Shown: positions 36,898 through 49,487, numbered from the stretch's first letter. The stretch: 64,000 bases of DNA from Episyrphus balteatus (GCF_945859705.1 NC_079136.1:49800094-49864093), one strand, 5' to 3'. The notes: generated by a model not told the origin, from the sequence alone. Translations and numbers: made by a program.

Positions 36898-37675
36898 GGG
36901 ATCGGGTCAAAATTCTGGCTTCAAAATTCTGCTTTTCAAAATTCTGCTTTTTTTCTATTCTGTTTTTCAAAATTCTGCTTTTTAAAATTCTGCTTTTCAA
37001 AATTCTGCCAGCATTATATTTGAACAAAAAAAATTCTGCTAATTCTGTTTTTTTTTATAGCATATGCACTGGCTAAAGAAAAATACACCTCATTAATGTA
37101 ATTCAACATTGTTACTAAATTTCCATGGTTCCTAAGTTTTTTTATTTAAGTGTCGCAAATATTTTTTGAAATGCATATACTGACTTTTTTTCAAATAAAA
37201 TATGTATACTAATTGGAACCGATGTTGTATATTCCTTTTCTTATTAAAATTTTTGAATATTCATCTTTATTTGATAAATTAATAAATTTTTAGTTATTTT
37301 CGGAAATGTTTAATATTAAAAACCTTTTCTTAATATTTTCAAATTTATTCATTTATAAAACAAAAATTAATTCGCATTTAAAAAATGACAAATTATGTAG
37401 GTAAGTAATCAAATAAGCAGATAATTTTTCAAAAAGATGATTTTACAGAATTCTGCAAAAAATTAAAAAAGGGTTTGGAAAATGTTTAAAAGCGCGCGCT
37501 TTTTAACATTTTCCAAACCCTTTTTTAATTTTTGCAGAATTTTGAAAAGCAGAATTATGAAAAGCAGAATTTTGAAAAACAGAATTTTGAAAAACAGAAT
37601 TTTGAAAAGCAGAATCTTGAAAGCAGAATTTTGACAAAAGAATTTTGACCCCGGCAGAATTTTGACCCCAACCCT
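36898..37675. mobile_element. Foldback-type element with TTCTGC repeats, copy 3 (uninterrupted)
   Basis: Starts GGGATCGGGTCAAAATTCTG and ends CAGAATTTTGACCCCAACCC, flanked by the 9-bp repeat TTTGTTTTT (36889-36897, 37676-37684; low complexity, so weaker than copy 1). It has the tandem AAAATTCTGCTTTTC units at both ends, a core of about 380 bp, and a near-perfect palindrome at 37449-37543. At 778 bp it is the reference empty version that shows where copy 1 was interrupted. Confidence 0.87.
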
Positions 37676-37684
37676 TTGTTTTTT

Positions 37685-38594
37685 TATAAAAAAGATTATT
37701 TGGTTGAAAGATTGACAGAGTTGATTTCTTTAAGTTCAAATTAAGCTTATTTGTTCTCAAGAATTGGTTACCTCTTTTAATGATTTAATGTCAACATTGT
37801 CATTTGAATGAAGGTTTTTATAAGTAGGTACATTTTCCTTCGTCTATAATTTAATCAATTTTTCATATACAATGGAAATTGTGCAATTTAGCCAATTTTG
37901 TAATGACAAAATATGTATAATTTTTTTGCTAAAATAAAGATAAAGATTGTCAACATAGAAAAATATTGCATTTATTGCTAATAAAGCCTTATTAAAATTT
38001 CATTCAAACCCAAATGAACCCATGCAAACTAAAAAACTGGAACGAAGACTATTCTTGGAACGATACTGCAGGTACTTTAGTTTGATATAAAATAAAGAAG
38101 TAATATTTTTGTATCATTAAAAAAACATACACATACACAAACGGATTAGCTATTTTTAAAAATGATGAATCAATTTCAAGGCCACAATATAACAACATTT
38201 TGTATAAAAACAAAATCTCCTTAAAATGATTTTTGAAAAATAAAAAATTCAAACAATTCCCTTTTGGTTCAGATAACGAATTCAAGTATCATAGTAGGTA
38301 TATGACGTTGGTGCATTATGGAGAAAAAACAAAAGTTTGCGAGAGTAAAAAGAAGGTATCCTTTGTTTGTGGATGATAAACAAGAACAATTTTATAGCCT
38401 TGTACAATCAAAATCTGGTATTTGCAATTTGAAGTTGGACGAAAGTTAAGACTTTTACTTAAAGAGGCGGAGGATTGGCTGCTTTCAAGTCTTATTGTAG
38501 AAAATTTTTCTCTTGTTAGAAGTAAATTTGTTTAATGACTAATACTTAAAAAGTGAATTTTAATACTATTTCTTTTTCTTCAACTTGTTTGACT

Positions 38595-38626
<32 letters not shown>

Positions 38627-39360
38627 TTCATGTGATGCAAACTTTCAGCATAAGAAGATTGATAAACTTTTAGTCAAAGCAATGTCTAGCTGGACGATTG
38701 AACATTTTCTTAGAAAATCAATGTAGGTAATAGTGTGATAAGATTTACTCTGAAAGGCTGAGTTACAATCTTTGATTTCGAATAGGGAGTTCAAGCGATT
38801 TTCTTTTAATAGATATTGTATGTAGTCCCCAAAGTTAACAGTTAACTGACTTTTTATTATTAATAGATTCTTTTTCGAAACATAATTTTTTAGTACATAA
38901 TTTTTCCTTTCAATTGTTTAAAAATTGAATTATTTTATGTGTAAGATTTTGAGTACCGTTGGTTATTTCACCTTGTTCTCTGAAATTGAAATTTGAAATA
39001 CAAATCGATTTATCAGATCTTGCTTTAAAAACAGTGCAGTTCAAACTACTTGCAAGATTTTTGTTATGTATGTAGAAATATTGTATATTCATAAAACTTA
39101 ATGTAACTTATTGGAACTAAAATTGAAAGGAAAAATTGCTTTTGGGCATTAAAGTTCCCGATATACGTATTTTGTTAAGTTGTATAACATTAAAGATTTA
39201 ATCAAATTATAAATTAATTGTATTTAAAGAAAACTGGTTAAAAGCGGCATTTTCGATTTTCTAACGTGATGTAATAGAATTTTTCTAACTTCAGATTCGA
39301 GCTCAGCACATAAAAAACCTATAGAAAAGTATATTTTGGTTTCTGTAATAGAGCTTTAGC
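37685..39360. other. Unannotated AT-rich interval
   Basis: Contains a long poly(T) tract (about 38598-38625). No coding, RNA or terminal-repeat signal was found. Confidence 0.5.
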
Positions 39361-39394
39361 AAATCGTATGTATTCGTTACTAAAATGGGCTATT

Positions 39395-39510
39395 TACTTC
39401 AGTAACGAGTAACGAAACGTTACTTTCTAAACAGTATCGTTACTCGCATGTTTCGTTACTGGGTACTGAAACAACGAAACATACGATATACGAAACATAA
39501 GAGTAACGAC
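39395..39510. repeat. Degenerate GTTACT/AGTAACGA repeat patch
   Basis: Several irregular AGTAACGA, CGTTACT and ACGAAAC words on both strands. They resemble the tract at 40255-40420. Confidence 0.5.
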
Positions 39511-40254
39511 CCCATTCCAATTTCAATACTAAATCATCCGATATATGAGATACGAAACGAAGTGGCGCATTTAGCATCCCGTATCGATATCGTTACCGTA
39601 GTCGGAATGCTAACTCCAGATAATCACCTGGAGTTTACTTTTGTCTCTATAAAAACAGTAGTGCCAAGGAATAGTTGAGTTATCGATAATAAATTTATAC
39701 AGAAATATCGAAAGACCCGTTTTAGTATTTTCTCTATGTGGCCGAAATATACGCATGCCGCAAAGAATGTGTTTATGACCTTTTTGTTAATGGTCTTGAA
39801 ATGTAGCTTAAGAATTTACAAAATTGTTTTGGTTTTTTGACAAAAAATTGTTAATTTTCAGTGCAAAATTTTCAACTAAAAAAAAAGCCGAGAAAACGAG
39901 GTTTGAAAATCACTGTCAATAGAAAAAAAATGAAAAATTGTTCGACATGGTTGTATTGAAGTGTAAATATTCCGAGATCTGCGCTGTGTACTTTTGAAAT
40001 AAAGGTCTTTAAAGAATTGTGATAATATTACTGAACGGATATAAACAAACAATTACCAAAGTTTTGTCGAAAAAATAAAAAAAAGTTTCCACGTTTGATA
40101 AAAAAAAAATCGAAAAAAAATCAGTATAGCTATCTTCAAACTCTTATAGCATGAGAACGCCGTAACTTAAATTAATGTTTATGGCTTTAAAATGTAGCTT
40201 AGATTACACAAATTGTTTTTGGTTTTTTTTCAAAAAAAAAATGTTCACTCTTAT

Positions 40255-40425
40255 ACCAACGTACGAAAGATACTCAAAATACCAAACATACGAAACGTAT
40301 CAAATACATGAAATATACGAAAAGTACGAAACGTACGAAGCATGCGAAAGTAACGAAAGTAACGAAACACACGAAACATACGAAAAATACGAAGCATACG
40401 AAAGTAACGAGTAGCGATATTATTG
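40255..40425. repeat. Degenerate ACGAAACAT-type minisatellite
   Basis: About 17 imperfect units of about 10 bp of the type TACGAAACA, AGTACGAAAC and AGTAACGAA. The encoded peptide (YEKYETYEACESNE) is a repeat by-product. Confidence 0.75.
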
Positions 40426-40639
40426 ATGCGGGTACTAGTATCAAAAGTAACGTATACCAGTGGCGTAGATAGGGGGGGGGGATCAGGGGGATATATCCCC
40501 CCCCCCCCCATTGATTGGGATCGATACTTGTACAACATAACCAGTCATGAACAAATAAGTTAAAGAAACACACTCTGAAAAAAAAAACGCTATGGATTTC
40601 GAGTTTTTGATTAGCTTAAAGGTTATAAATATGGTTTAC

Positions 40640-41757
40640 CAACTCTCGTTGCCATTAAGTCGGAGTTTCAAAGAGTGAATTTAGACTTGGTCCAAGCTTT
40701 GGATCTCGCCAAAGATTTAAGGGATCAACTAAAAATTAAACGGGCAGAAGACGACTCATTTTCGAAAGTGTTTGTAGATTCCAAAAAAAAAATAACTGAA
40801 GTCCTTGACATAGGCTTCAAACATAAGAGAATAGTGAAGCGACAAAAGAATCGTTCGAACCCTTCGGTTCAAAGTACAGAAAAGAATATTTTCGTGTTAC
40901 TGTTTTCAAATTTTTTCTCGATTTCTAAATAATGGGCCTTGAAGAAAAATTTAGAAACCATGAAAACATACTAGAAAGGATTTTGGTTCTTTCCAAGAAT
41001 TCTTCGTCTGAAATAGACAAAGCAGCTAAAGAATTTAATGAAACTGTTGAGTTTTACCAAACATTTGGCTGCAGGACAATCTTCTATTCTTCCACCGAGA
41101 AAACAAGACCACGTAAAATAGAACAAAACAATAAGATTTCCTTATGGTTTTCATCCAAGAAGGAAATATTATTTTAACAATCGGGTTTTCCTTATTGTTT
41201 TAAAATATGCACTTGTAGGGTCTTACCAAGAAAAAAAATACGATCATGGTCGGGGATCGAACTGAAGACCTTAACTCTCTAGTCGCACATCTGCCACCTA
41301 TTCCAACTCACTATAGAAATATTGGTCACAATTTGTGTTCTAGTGCCAAGTTGAAAAATTTGAAATTATGAAATTTTTACTAAATTTCAAAAAGATTTTC
41401 TCCATGAAAATAATATTTAATAATTAATTGCTGATTTTAATAAGGTTTCTTCATAAAACAGTTCAATAAGAAAATCTGTTAGTTTTTAGGTGGTCCTGGT
41501 CATATTTTTCTCTGTGTGAAGAATTAAAAACTCAGAAAAGATATTTTATCAGAAGGAATAATACTTCCTCTATGAACTCATTGAAAGCCCTCGATAGCTG
41601 CCCTGAAGAAAGTTTTCCTAGTACCCTTATATATTTTATTAAAGATATAAGTTACACTGCTGGTTTCAACGTCAACCACCGAAAGAACTTTCTCCAATTT
41701 AAAGAGAATAAAAACAATACGAAGAAACATTATTAAAACTTTAAAAAAATTTGCGAA
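40640..41757 (+). pseudogene. hAT transposase relic (ZMYM1 / P52rIPK-like)
   Basis: The first frame (to 40932) reads NLDLVQALDLAKDLRDQLKI and on to IVKRQKNRSNPSVQSTE. The KRQxHRSNPxxxxxEEYFR block is typical of the TTF-type hAT proteins related to ZMYM1 and the 52-kDa repressor of the protein kinase inhibitor. The next frame (from about 40932) continues with LEEKFRNHENILERILVLSK. After a tRNA-like insertion, a third frame (from about 41651) ends VSTSTTERTFSNLKRIKTIR, the hAT C-terminal dimerisation motif (ERSFSxLKxIKTYLR), and stops near 41757. Frame changes and lost segments make it non-functional. Confidence 0.85.
41222..41300 (-). mobile_element. tRNA-like (SINE-type) fragment within the hAT element
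   Basis: On the minus strand a polymerase III A-box-like TGGCAGATGTG is followed by a B box AGTTCGATCCCC about 40 bp later and then a T-rich tract. It does not fold as a clean tRNA by eye, so it is probably a tRNA-derived SINE or tRNA pseudogene. Confidence 0.45.
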
Positions 41758-41966
41758 CTAAATCCATCCCCCCCCCTTAGCGAAAAGCTATCTACGCCAC
41801 TGACGTATACATGCGGGTACTCATTTTGTCGTTACTTTTACAGCCCTATATCTGTAACAAAAAAAAGTTCAATTTTGTTGACCAGTGTTATTATTATTGT
41901 TTTACATTAAAATTTAAAAACCATCCAAAATTACGTTAAATTGTTGAAAAAAAAAAATCAGATAAA

Positions 41967-43791
41967 GGGTGTTTTCATAAACGTCGGAAATCTGCGTCAG
42001 TCAAATCGTCTTTCAGCTTTGCTGCATTAATGAACACACCAATTCTGCAGAATGTTTGCAGGCCTGCGTTGGTACAATTTTCAGCAGTCACTGAGTGTTC
42101 ATAAACGTCAGAAAAAAAATATAAAAAAATTACCACAGAATGAGTTTTGTTTAAGCAAAAAAATATTTCTTTTTCAGTTCCCGAAAATATTGTTTTTAAT
42201 AACACGAAAAATTTGTAAACCGTGTTACATTAGGGTGGCTAAAAACAAAATACTTTCTTAAAAAAAAATAATAATAAAAACACCGAGTAGTTCACATTTA
42301 AAACAAATTATCTATGGAAAAAAAATTTTTAATTAGGGTGTTCAAGAAAGTTTTTTTTTTGCGTTTGAAAAAAAAGAAATGATTTTTAGTGCACAGAAAG
42401 TTTGTTAAATGCGTTTTTGGAAATGGTAACGGAGTTACGAATAACAGAGTTACGCGCGACAGAGTTACGGCCGTCAAAGTTACGCTAAACCGAAGTTACG
42501 AAAAACTAGAGTTACGAATTCTAAAGTTATGTTAAGCTATGACATGTGATTTTTGGGTTGGCAACAATTGCGAGGAAATACAAAAACAAACAAGAGATTA
42601 ACATTTTTCTCATTGGTCAGAACTAAATGAGTTAAGCGAAAATGGGTGTTATTTAATCTTGTAAAATTTTGATTGGATAGGTATAGAAATAGATATATGT
42701 ACAAAGTGGGTATTACAAAATACGCTATGAATAATTATATTAATTAATAGAAAAAAAAAGTAAATGCAATATTAGTTGGACAAATAAAAAGTTAATTTCA
42801 ATTATGTCCCCCAAACTTACATAAGTATACTTATGTTTTTTTTTCTATTTCAACGTTTTTGCGATCTTCTCACAAAAACAAAACCATATACATATGTATA
42901 TCTATACCTATCCAATCAAAATTTTACAAGATTAAATAACACCCATTTTCGTTTAACTCATTTAATTCTGACCAATGAGAAAAATGTTAATCTCTTGTTT
43001 GTATTTCCATAATTCCATATCGTTCCTCGCAATTGTTGCCAACCCAAAAATCACATGTCATAGCTTAACATAACTTTAGAATTCGTAACTCTAGTTTTTC
43101 GTAACTTCGGTTTCGCGTAACTTTGACGCTCGTAACTCTGTCGCCCGTAACTCTGGTATTCATAACTTCGTCGGTTTCCCGCGTTTTTGCTATAGTAATA
43201 TTAAATTCAATGCCGAATTAATTAAATTGAATTTGGTTAAATTCCAAGCGTAAATGTTAAATATACCATTTTTCTGAGCCCCCTAATTCGAAAATACCTA
43301 CCCCAATTTTACAATTTTTTTCTTCGATAATTTGGTCAAAACAATATCCACGTTGATTATTTTAGAATTCTTCAAGCAACTGTAGAAGATAACATTTTTT
43401 AGAGCCACCCTAATACGAAAAAAATTTAATATAAACTCATTATCTCAAAAAACAAGATTTCGAAATTTTCTGTGTCATTTAAATTTACATTTTTCGAAAA
43501 ATGAAAAAAGAAACATTTTTTGCACCACCCTAATTAATATTTTTGCTTTTCATTTTTTTCTAACAATATTTAAGTTTATTAACAAAAAAAATCGAATCAA
43601 GAGCCAAATAAATTTCTTCTTCAGTTCTGCAGCAATAAAATTTTGGCTGCGCAATCTGCCCGATGTTGACGACATACTGACGTTTATGAACAGCAGAACT
43701 GCAGTTGGACTAAGTTAGTCCGATCGCAGATCTGACTTTATGAACACGACTAACGCAGGCCTAAGTTAGGCAGACGTTTATGAAAACACCC
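41967..43791. mobile_element. Inverted-repeat element with GGGTGTTTTCATAAACGTC ends
   Basis: Left end GGGTGTTTTCATAAACGTC and right end GACGTTTATGAAAACACCC are exact reverse complements. AAA lies on both sides (possible 3-bp duplication). Several further TTCATAAACGTC and GACGTTTATGAAC words sit inside each arm. The interior contains other inverted repeats, including the foldback at 42432-43171, so it is a composite. Confidence 0.7.
42432..43171. mobile_element. Foldback element with GAGTTACG subterminal repeats
   Basis: Arms of about 370 bp are inverted repeats of each other and meet near 42830 at ACATAAGTATACTTATGT. Each arm starts with six or seven irregularly spaced AGTTACG words (ACAGAGTTACG, TCAAAGTTACG, CTAGAGTTACG). 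It lies inside the element at 41967. No clear target duplication was seen. Confidence 0.7.
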
Positions 43792-45000
43792 AAAGCCAAA
43801 AAAAAAATCGTTGCAATCGATCAAGTCAACTACCAATTCAAATCTGGCATGAGAATTTATCGAATTTGTTTCGATAAAGAAATTGATTTTCACGGTTTAA
43901 GATAGTTAAGGAAATTAAAAATCCAGTCTTTTAGGCCATCCATGTCGGAATTTTCCAATATTCTGAATGATAAATGACGTAATGGCAACACATTATTATT
44001 ATTTATATGATTTAATACAGCGCAAACACTCAAAGTTTGCATTAAGGATATCTTTTACTCATTTTTAACGGTCACTGTGGCGTATGCGTAACATTTTTCT
44101 TTTGTTTATTTTTTGTGAATAGCAATAAGTCGATCAATTCAAAATTAATTAGTTTTAATGCTAAAGTCCTTTCTATAAATTAACGTTTCATTTTGATAAC
44201 TACAAATTAACAGGCCAGGAAAATGTTCAAACTCCGATTAGGGTAGATAAATTTAATATAAAAATATCACAGTCTAAGAAATAAATGATATCGACGATAA
44301 GTTTCACTCACCAAAGCTGCTTAAAAGTCCTTAAATTTCTTGTTTCAGCTTTTAAATTAATTTTTAAATAAAAGGTGTTCCTTCGACATCTTAAGGGTAA
44401 AAGTTTAAAGTTTTTCTCAAAGCTAAGTAACATAAAATTATTTTTCCTTTCAAACTCTATAGGTATGGGATTTCGACTGTTTGCCAATTGTTAGTTTCAT
44501 ACATTCATCTTAATCTTTATGTTCTTTTGCTATAGATTTTCCCAACTTTTAACTAGGGAATTTTAAGTTACCTACTTCTTTTTTTTTCGAAAATATTTTT
44601 CTTTACAATTGAAGATCCGATTTGTTATATTTTTCATTCATCCCTATGGTCGTTTATATGTTACTTCCCGTGTGGGTCACCTGAGGCTTGCTTTTTCAAA
44701 TGTAATATTTTATCCTTGACTTTGTTGTCTTCGGTGCCTGTGGATCAGTGTTTTTCTTTAATATTTCAATAACTGGCAAGACACAAATACTAAGAACTAT
44801 TGAACGTTCTATTTAAAGATAAATATACCTTATACCTACAAATACTTCAGGATGTTTAGTGAGAACACATTATTTAGTCATGTTATTGGAAGCGATATAG
44901 GATTTAAAGTTGCAAAAAGTTAGAGCTTTTCCCGACTAAAAATAGAAATTGAATTTTTAAAGAAAAAAATAAAAAAAATGTTTCGGCGCACCACCAAAAA
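43792..45000. other. Unannotated AT-rich interval
   Basis: No supported feature. Probably intergenic or intronic. Confidence 0.5.
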
Positions 45001-45012
45001 AAAATAAAAAAA

Positions 45013-45098
45013 AATTACCGACGAGAAAGAGATTCGAACCCGGAATCCAGAGTACTTTTAATTAGAAGTCCAACGCCTTAACACACGAGACCACCAAA
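45013..45098 (-). mobile_element. tRNA-derived fragment, tRNA-Arg(UCU)-like
   Basis: The minus strand reads GTTAAGGCGTTGGACTTCTA then CTGGATTCCGGGTTCGAATC. This gives an A-box-like stretch, an anticodon loop resembling TCT of tRNA-Arg, and a perfect B box GGTTCGAATC. The T-stem and acceptor stem do not pair, and T-rich sequence follows. A SINE head or tRNA pseudogene is more likely than a working tRNA. Confidence 0.5.
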
Positions 45099-45196
45099 TC
45101 ATGTTTGTACGAACTAGCAATTTGTTGGTCAAGTCAATATAACTTTGAAGACAACTTAAACATTTGTATAAGTACGAGAATAAAATTTTTGATCAT

Positions 45197-45420
45197 GGTG
45201 CAGACGTGGTGCGGTGGTGGTGCACCGAATTTTTCATTCAAAATGAAATGGTGCGGACGTGGTGCAGTCGTGGTGCGGCGGTGGTACACCGAATTTTTCA
45301 TTCAAAATGAAATGGTGGGGACGTGGTGCAGTCGTGGTGCGGCGGTGGTGCACCGAATTTTTCATTCAAAATTAAATGGTGCGGCGGTGGTGCACCGAAT
45401 TTTTCATTCAAAATTAAATA
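45197..45420. repeat. 67-bp minisatellite, GTGGTGCACCGAATTTTTCA type
   Basis: About 3.5 units containing GGTGCGGCGGTGGTGCACCG and TTTTTCATTCAAAATGAAAT; starts near 45217, 45284, 45351 and a shortened one at 45393. The open frame 45105-45482 across it is not credible as a gene. Confidence 0.85.
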
Positions 45421-45499
45421 ATGCCTACTTCACAAAAGCATTCAAATATCATGTTCAATTTTATTTCTACAAATATCCTTAAAGGACAACAATAACCAC

Positions 45500-48400
45500 A
45501 TCCTTTTTGTTTTATTAATTAATATTATTTAACTCCTTCGACACAATTCATCCATTCACCCACGCTTTCTTCTTCCATCTTCCCTTTTAAATAATAATTC
45601 AGCTCTCACACAAAATACTCTTGTGTGAGTGAGTATTTAAAAAAAAAATTTTGTACGAAGAAAAATGAAGAGGGAATTAAAAAAGAAATTAAGGACCATT
45701 ATTGAATTGAAGAAGGGCGATGAAGTGAAGTGGATGACGAAGAAGGCAATGCCAATGAGAGAAAAGTGAACACAGAAAAAAAAAATGGAAAAGAATGCAA
45801 AGAAAGTCTTTAAGTGCACACAAACACACACATACATACATTCTCCTTTTTTTTTCTTCGTTCTCGCAAAGCCATAAATAATTGATGAAAGACTTAAGAG
45901 GGTGGCTGTGAGTTAAGTTGAAGGAAACAGGATGGGGTTGGCCTCATTTCTTCCACACTGTCAACGGGTCTATGCTGATGGTTAAAAGGATCTCAAGAAC
46001 TCTGTTCGATATTGACGTGTTAAAAGGACGACGAGATTCCTTCGGAAGAGTTCGGAGGCATTCATCTGGATGTTGTTAGTAGTAGTGGTAGTTGGTAGTT
46101 ATACCCGAAGATGATGATAATAATGGTGGTCAGATGTGCTGCTGCGAAGGAAACGTTCGAATTTGTTAGTTTGGTTTGGCACTTAAGGACCAGAGAGATA
46201 AATATCACACAAAAAACCTTTACTTTCTTTCCACTCTTAGGGAAAAAGGAACCCGCATTTTTTCAGTTCACTTGAGTTCTTTTGAGTTCATTTTCATTTA
46301 ACTTTGGACTTTGAATTGTATAGTGGAGGCTCATTTTTTTCACACTTTCTGTAAGATTGCTTAAGAAAAAGTTGAGTGCGGAATTGTAGAAATATGGCAG
46401 GAAGGTTTTAGGGGGCTCTCTCACTGAATCTATTTGAAGAAGTTAGAAGAATTCCAATATTTCTGTAATAGACAAGTTGATTGGATGGCAAATCTTGTGG
46501 AAAAATAAATTGCGGAAGCGTGTATTCTTCAACTCAACGAGTGTGTTTTTTTTTTTGTTGTGCCTTTTCCACACTATTTTCCACTTCCTCTTGTTGGTGT
46601 TTTTGTTAAACGGCATTGGCAGGATCTTCTTTAAATCGCATTCGTCAATGGACTATATCTAGAGATTCTGTTGTCTGTGAGCTGTGAGGTTTCCTTTTGT
46701 CACTCTCAAGGGGTTCTTTTCCTATTCTTAAGATTCTGCTTCCAATATTTTTATTTTTTCTCTATTTTATTCTTACTCCTACCCACTTTGTTCTTAAATG
46801 TTTTTTTGGTTTTTGCCTTCATCACTCTTCAATATTATAGATTTTTTTTATATTCATTGATATACTCGTTTTTTATCTTTTTTTCAGAAGCTCTTTCTTT
46901 GATTGCTATTATGTACTTTTATTTTCAGGTTCATTCTTCTGATAACTACCCAAAAGCCAAACATAGAGTATAAATGAGGATTTAGGGGGTGTAGAGAAGG
47001 GTGCTAATAGACTCTATCTATTTATTTCTTTGGGGGAAAAAATAACCCAATGATGAATGGTATTTGTTAATGGGAAATTTTTGTGCTACCGACAGTTTTC
47101 TTCTCTTATGTATATGGAATTTTTATTCTTTCGGAACGATAGATATTAAAATTCTTCAATTTTACAAAATGGCATTGTGTTGTGATGTCAAGTGATGGCT
47201 TTGAAAATAATTGTTGCCAAATTACTATAGATTGGTTCCTTTTTGGTATTTTTAGCTTATGGGAAATTAATTTGTTTTCAGATGTCAAGAGTTCAGTTTA
47301 GTTAAATAACATTGTAAGTAATAAATTGATCACCTTGTATGATGGTATTTAAGTGAGGGAAAAATGTCCATCGATAAGGAGGTAAAAGCAATTTTCTCAC
47401 AAATTAACTAAAAAAAATTAATTAAAATAAAATGCACGACTAGGTCGCACGTACCTACTTGCTTCGTACCTACAGCTAAAAGCACTTCTTTATTAGTTAA
47501 CTTGTAGATTTTAAGACATGTTTCCTTAAAAATTTTAAAGACATTTTGTTAATATGCGTCATTTGACCTTGCGCAGAGAGGCACTGTCAGTTTTTATTTC
47601 ATGGATCGATAGGGGTATATTTAAAAGGCTTAAACCCAATTTCTCACCACCTGATCATTCTTTTTAGCGGAGTTATTCACAAAAATGCACATTTTGGGAT
47701 ATTTTACTTCCAAGCTAATATCTTTGCTCCAGATTGTCGTAGACCAAAAAATAAACATAAATTCTCTTCCTTATAATATTTTCTATCGTTTTATGTAATT
47801 TCATTGTAGTTAAGTGAGTAAATACAAAATGGCAGCCATTTAAAGTCAAATTCTTGTTGTTAAAAAACACATTTTTGTCATTATTTCGAAAAAAAGCTTA
47901 CAAATCATGATTGGCATTTTTCTAACCTATTTGGTAGCCCTATTCATGTCCTGCATTTATCACCAAAGATGACCGATCAATTGATAAATGAACGCATGCA
48001 AAACCGGTGCGAAAACACCCAAAAATATCGTTTTTGGTAATAACTCGGCTTCAGAATGTCCTACGACAAAAAATAAAGCTGTTGATTGTTCGTTACAACA
48101 TTTTCTATCGATTCGGTGCACAATACTTTTGTTGAAACAAATAAAAAAAAAGAGTGTGTGTACACATGTACACCCGACTGAAGTTATACTTCTCATTCAG
48201 TATATGTAAATGAATTTCATTTGATATTTTTAATTTCTATTATGAAGTAATTAATCCACACTTAGTTTTTTACATTTTTATCAAGTGAACAATAAATTAA
48301 TTCTTTCATCCTCCTTGCGTCCATGTAGTTATCAATTTATTCTGTGAAATTTACTCATGTTGTGTGGTTCAGAACGTACGATATATGCTTAACGAAAGTA

Positions 48401-48549
48401 AATGAATTGCGCATAAAATGTGCGATATGGTAATTTTATAAGAATATAACAGATAATTTTTCGTGATCTTTTTTCTTGGTTTTTTTAATAGTAAATATAT
48501 TTCTATTTTTTTAGTAAAATATGTATTTCTTTTTTTATCATAAAAAAAA
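45500..48549. other. Unannotated interval, possibly host unique sequence
   Basis: Base composition near 45850-46400 is less AT-rich, with GGTGGT and purine-rich stretches, which suits intronic or regulatory host DNA. A short copy of the GCACGACTAGGTCGCACGTA repeat start occurs at 47432-47475. No exon could be supported. Confidence 0.4.
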
Positions 48550-49475
48550 ATTCCGGTACAATCCGGTTTTTCGACTTTTTTCAAAATTCCGAGAAAATCG
48601 CGTTTGAAAGTTGGGGTAAATTTTTATTTTTCGAAAAATCCCCGAATCTTTGAACGCTCCTGGAAGCTAAACCGCTTGAGAGCAATTTTTGGGAGTGACG
48701 CCAAATGATAGCTTGTGTCATGGGCCTACGCTTTGCACATTATCAGATTTTTAAAAAATCGCCTTCCATGTAAAACCGCCAAATCATGCCTATTTTATCA
48801 GAATCGTGCCTAATTTTTTTTTTACTTTTAAGTTCTCCCGGTTTGAGAACGCGTGGACCTACAGGGATGGGAGTTGTACCCAAATGTAGGTTAGAGTTCC
48901 CGCTATAAATGTAGGTTAGAGTCCCCGCTACCTTTTGGCATCAACAAAATTGTTTTCATTTTCTTCAAATTTCCGCGATATAGGCGTTCGAACGCTTTGA
49001 TCTAGAGACAGGGGAGTGGTGCCATATGAAAGCTTATATTCTCAGCTACCCGATAGTGGTATAATCCGGTTTTTTGATTTTTTCAAAATTCCGAGAAAAT
49101 CGCCTTTGAAAATTGGGGTAAAATTTTTTTTCGAAAAATCCCCGAATCTTTGAACACTCCTAGAAGCTTAACCGCTTGAGAGCAATTTTTGGGAATGATG
49201 CCAAATGATAGCTTGTGTCATGGGCCTACGCTTTGCACATTGTCAGATTTTAAAAAAATCGCCTTCCATGTTAAACCGCCACATCATGCCTATTTTTTCA
49301 GAATCGTGCCAATTTTTTTTTTACTTTTAAGTTCTCCCGGTTTGAGAACGCGTGGACCTACAGGGATGAGAGTTGTACCCAAATGTAGGTTAGAGTCCCC
49401 GCTACCTTTTGGCATCAATTTTTTTTTTTTTTTCATTTTCTTCAAAATTCCGAGATATAGGCGTTGGAAGTTGGG
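48550..49475. repeat. Tandem duplication of a unit of about 0.5 kb
   Basis: Copy 1 (about 48550-48990) and copy 2 (about 49058-49470) share long near-identical blocks, such as AATCCGGTTTTT, TCCCCGAATCTTTGAAC and GGTTTGAGAACGCGTGGACC. Copy 1 also has an internal duplication of AATGTAGGTTAGAGT (near 48879 and 48907). Neither copy codes for anything recognisable. Confidence 0.85.
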
Positions 49476-49487
49476 GGCGCTCACTTT

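Larger units (their letters stand above)
40458..41802. mobile_element. hAT transposon with decayed ZMYM1/P52rIPK-like transposase
   Basis: Perfect ends CAGTGGCGTAGATAG and CTATCTACGCCACTG, and an exact 8-bp duplication ACGTATAC (40450-40457, 41803-41810). Ten G (40472-40481) and 13 C (40497-40509) lie just inside the left end. At 1345 bp it is far shorter than an autonomous element, but parts of the transposase remain. Confidence 0.93.

Noticed and set aside
45013..45098. Functional tRNA gene on the minus strand
   Set aside because: The B box is good, but the T-stem and acceptor stem do not pair by eye, so it is listed as a tRNA-derived fragment.
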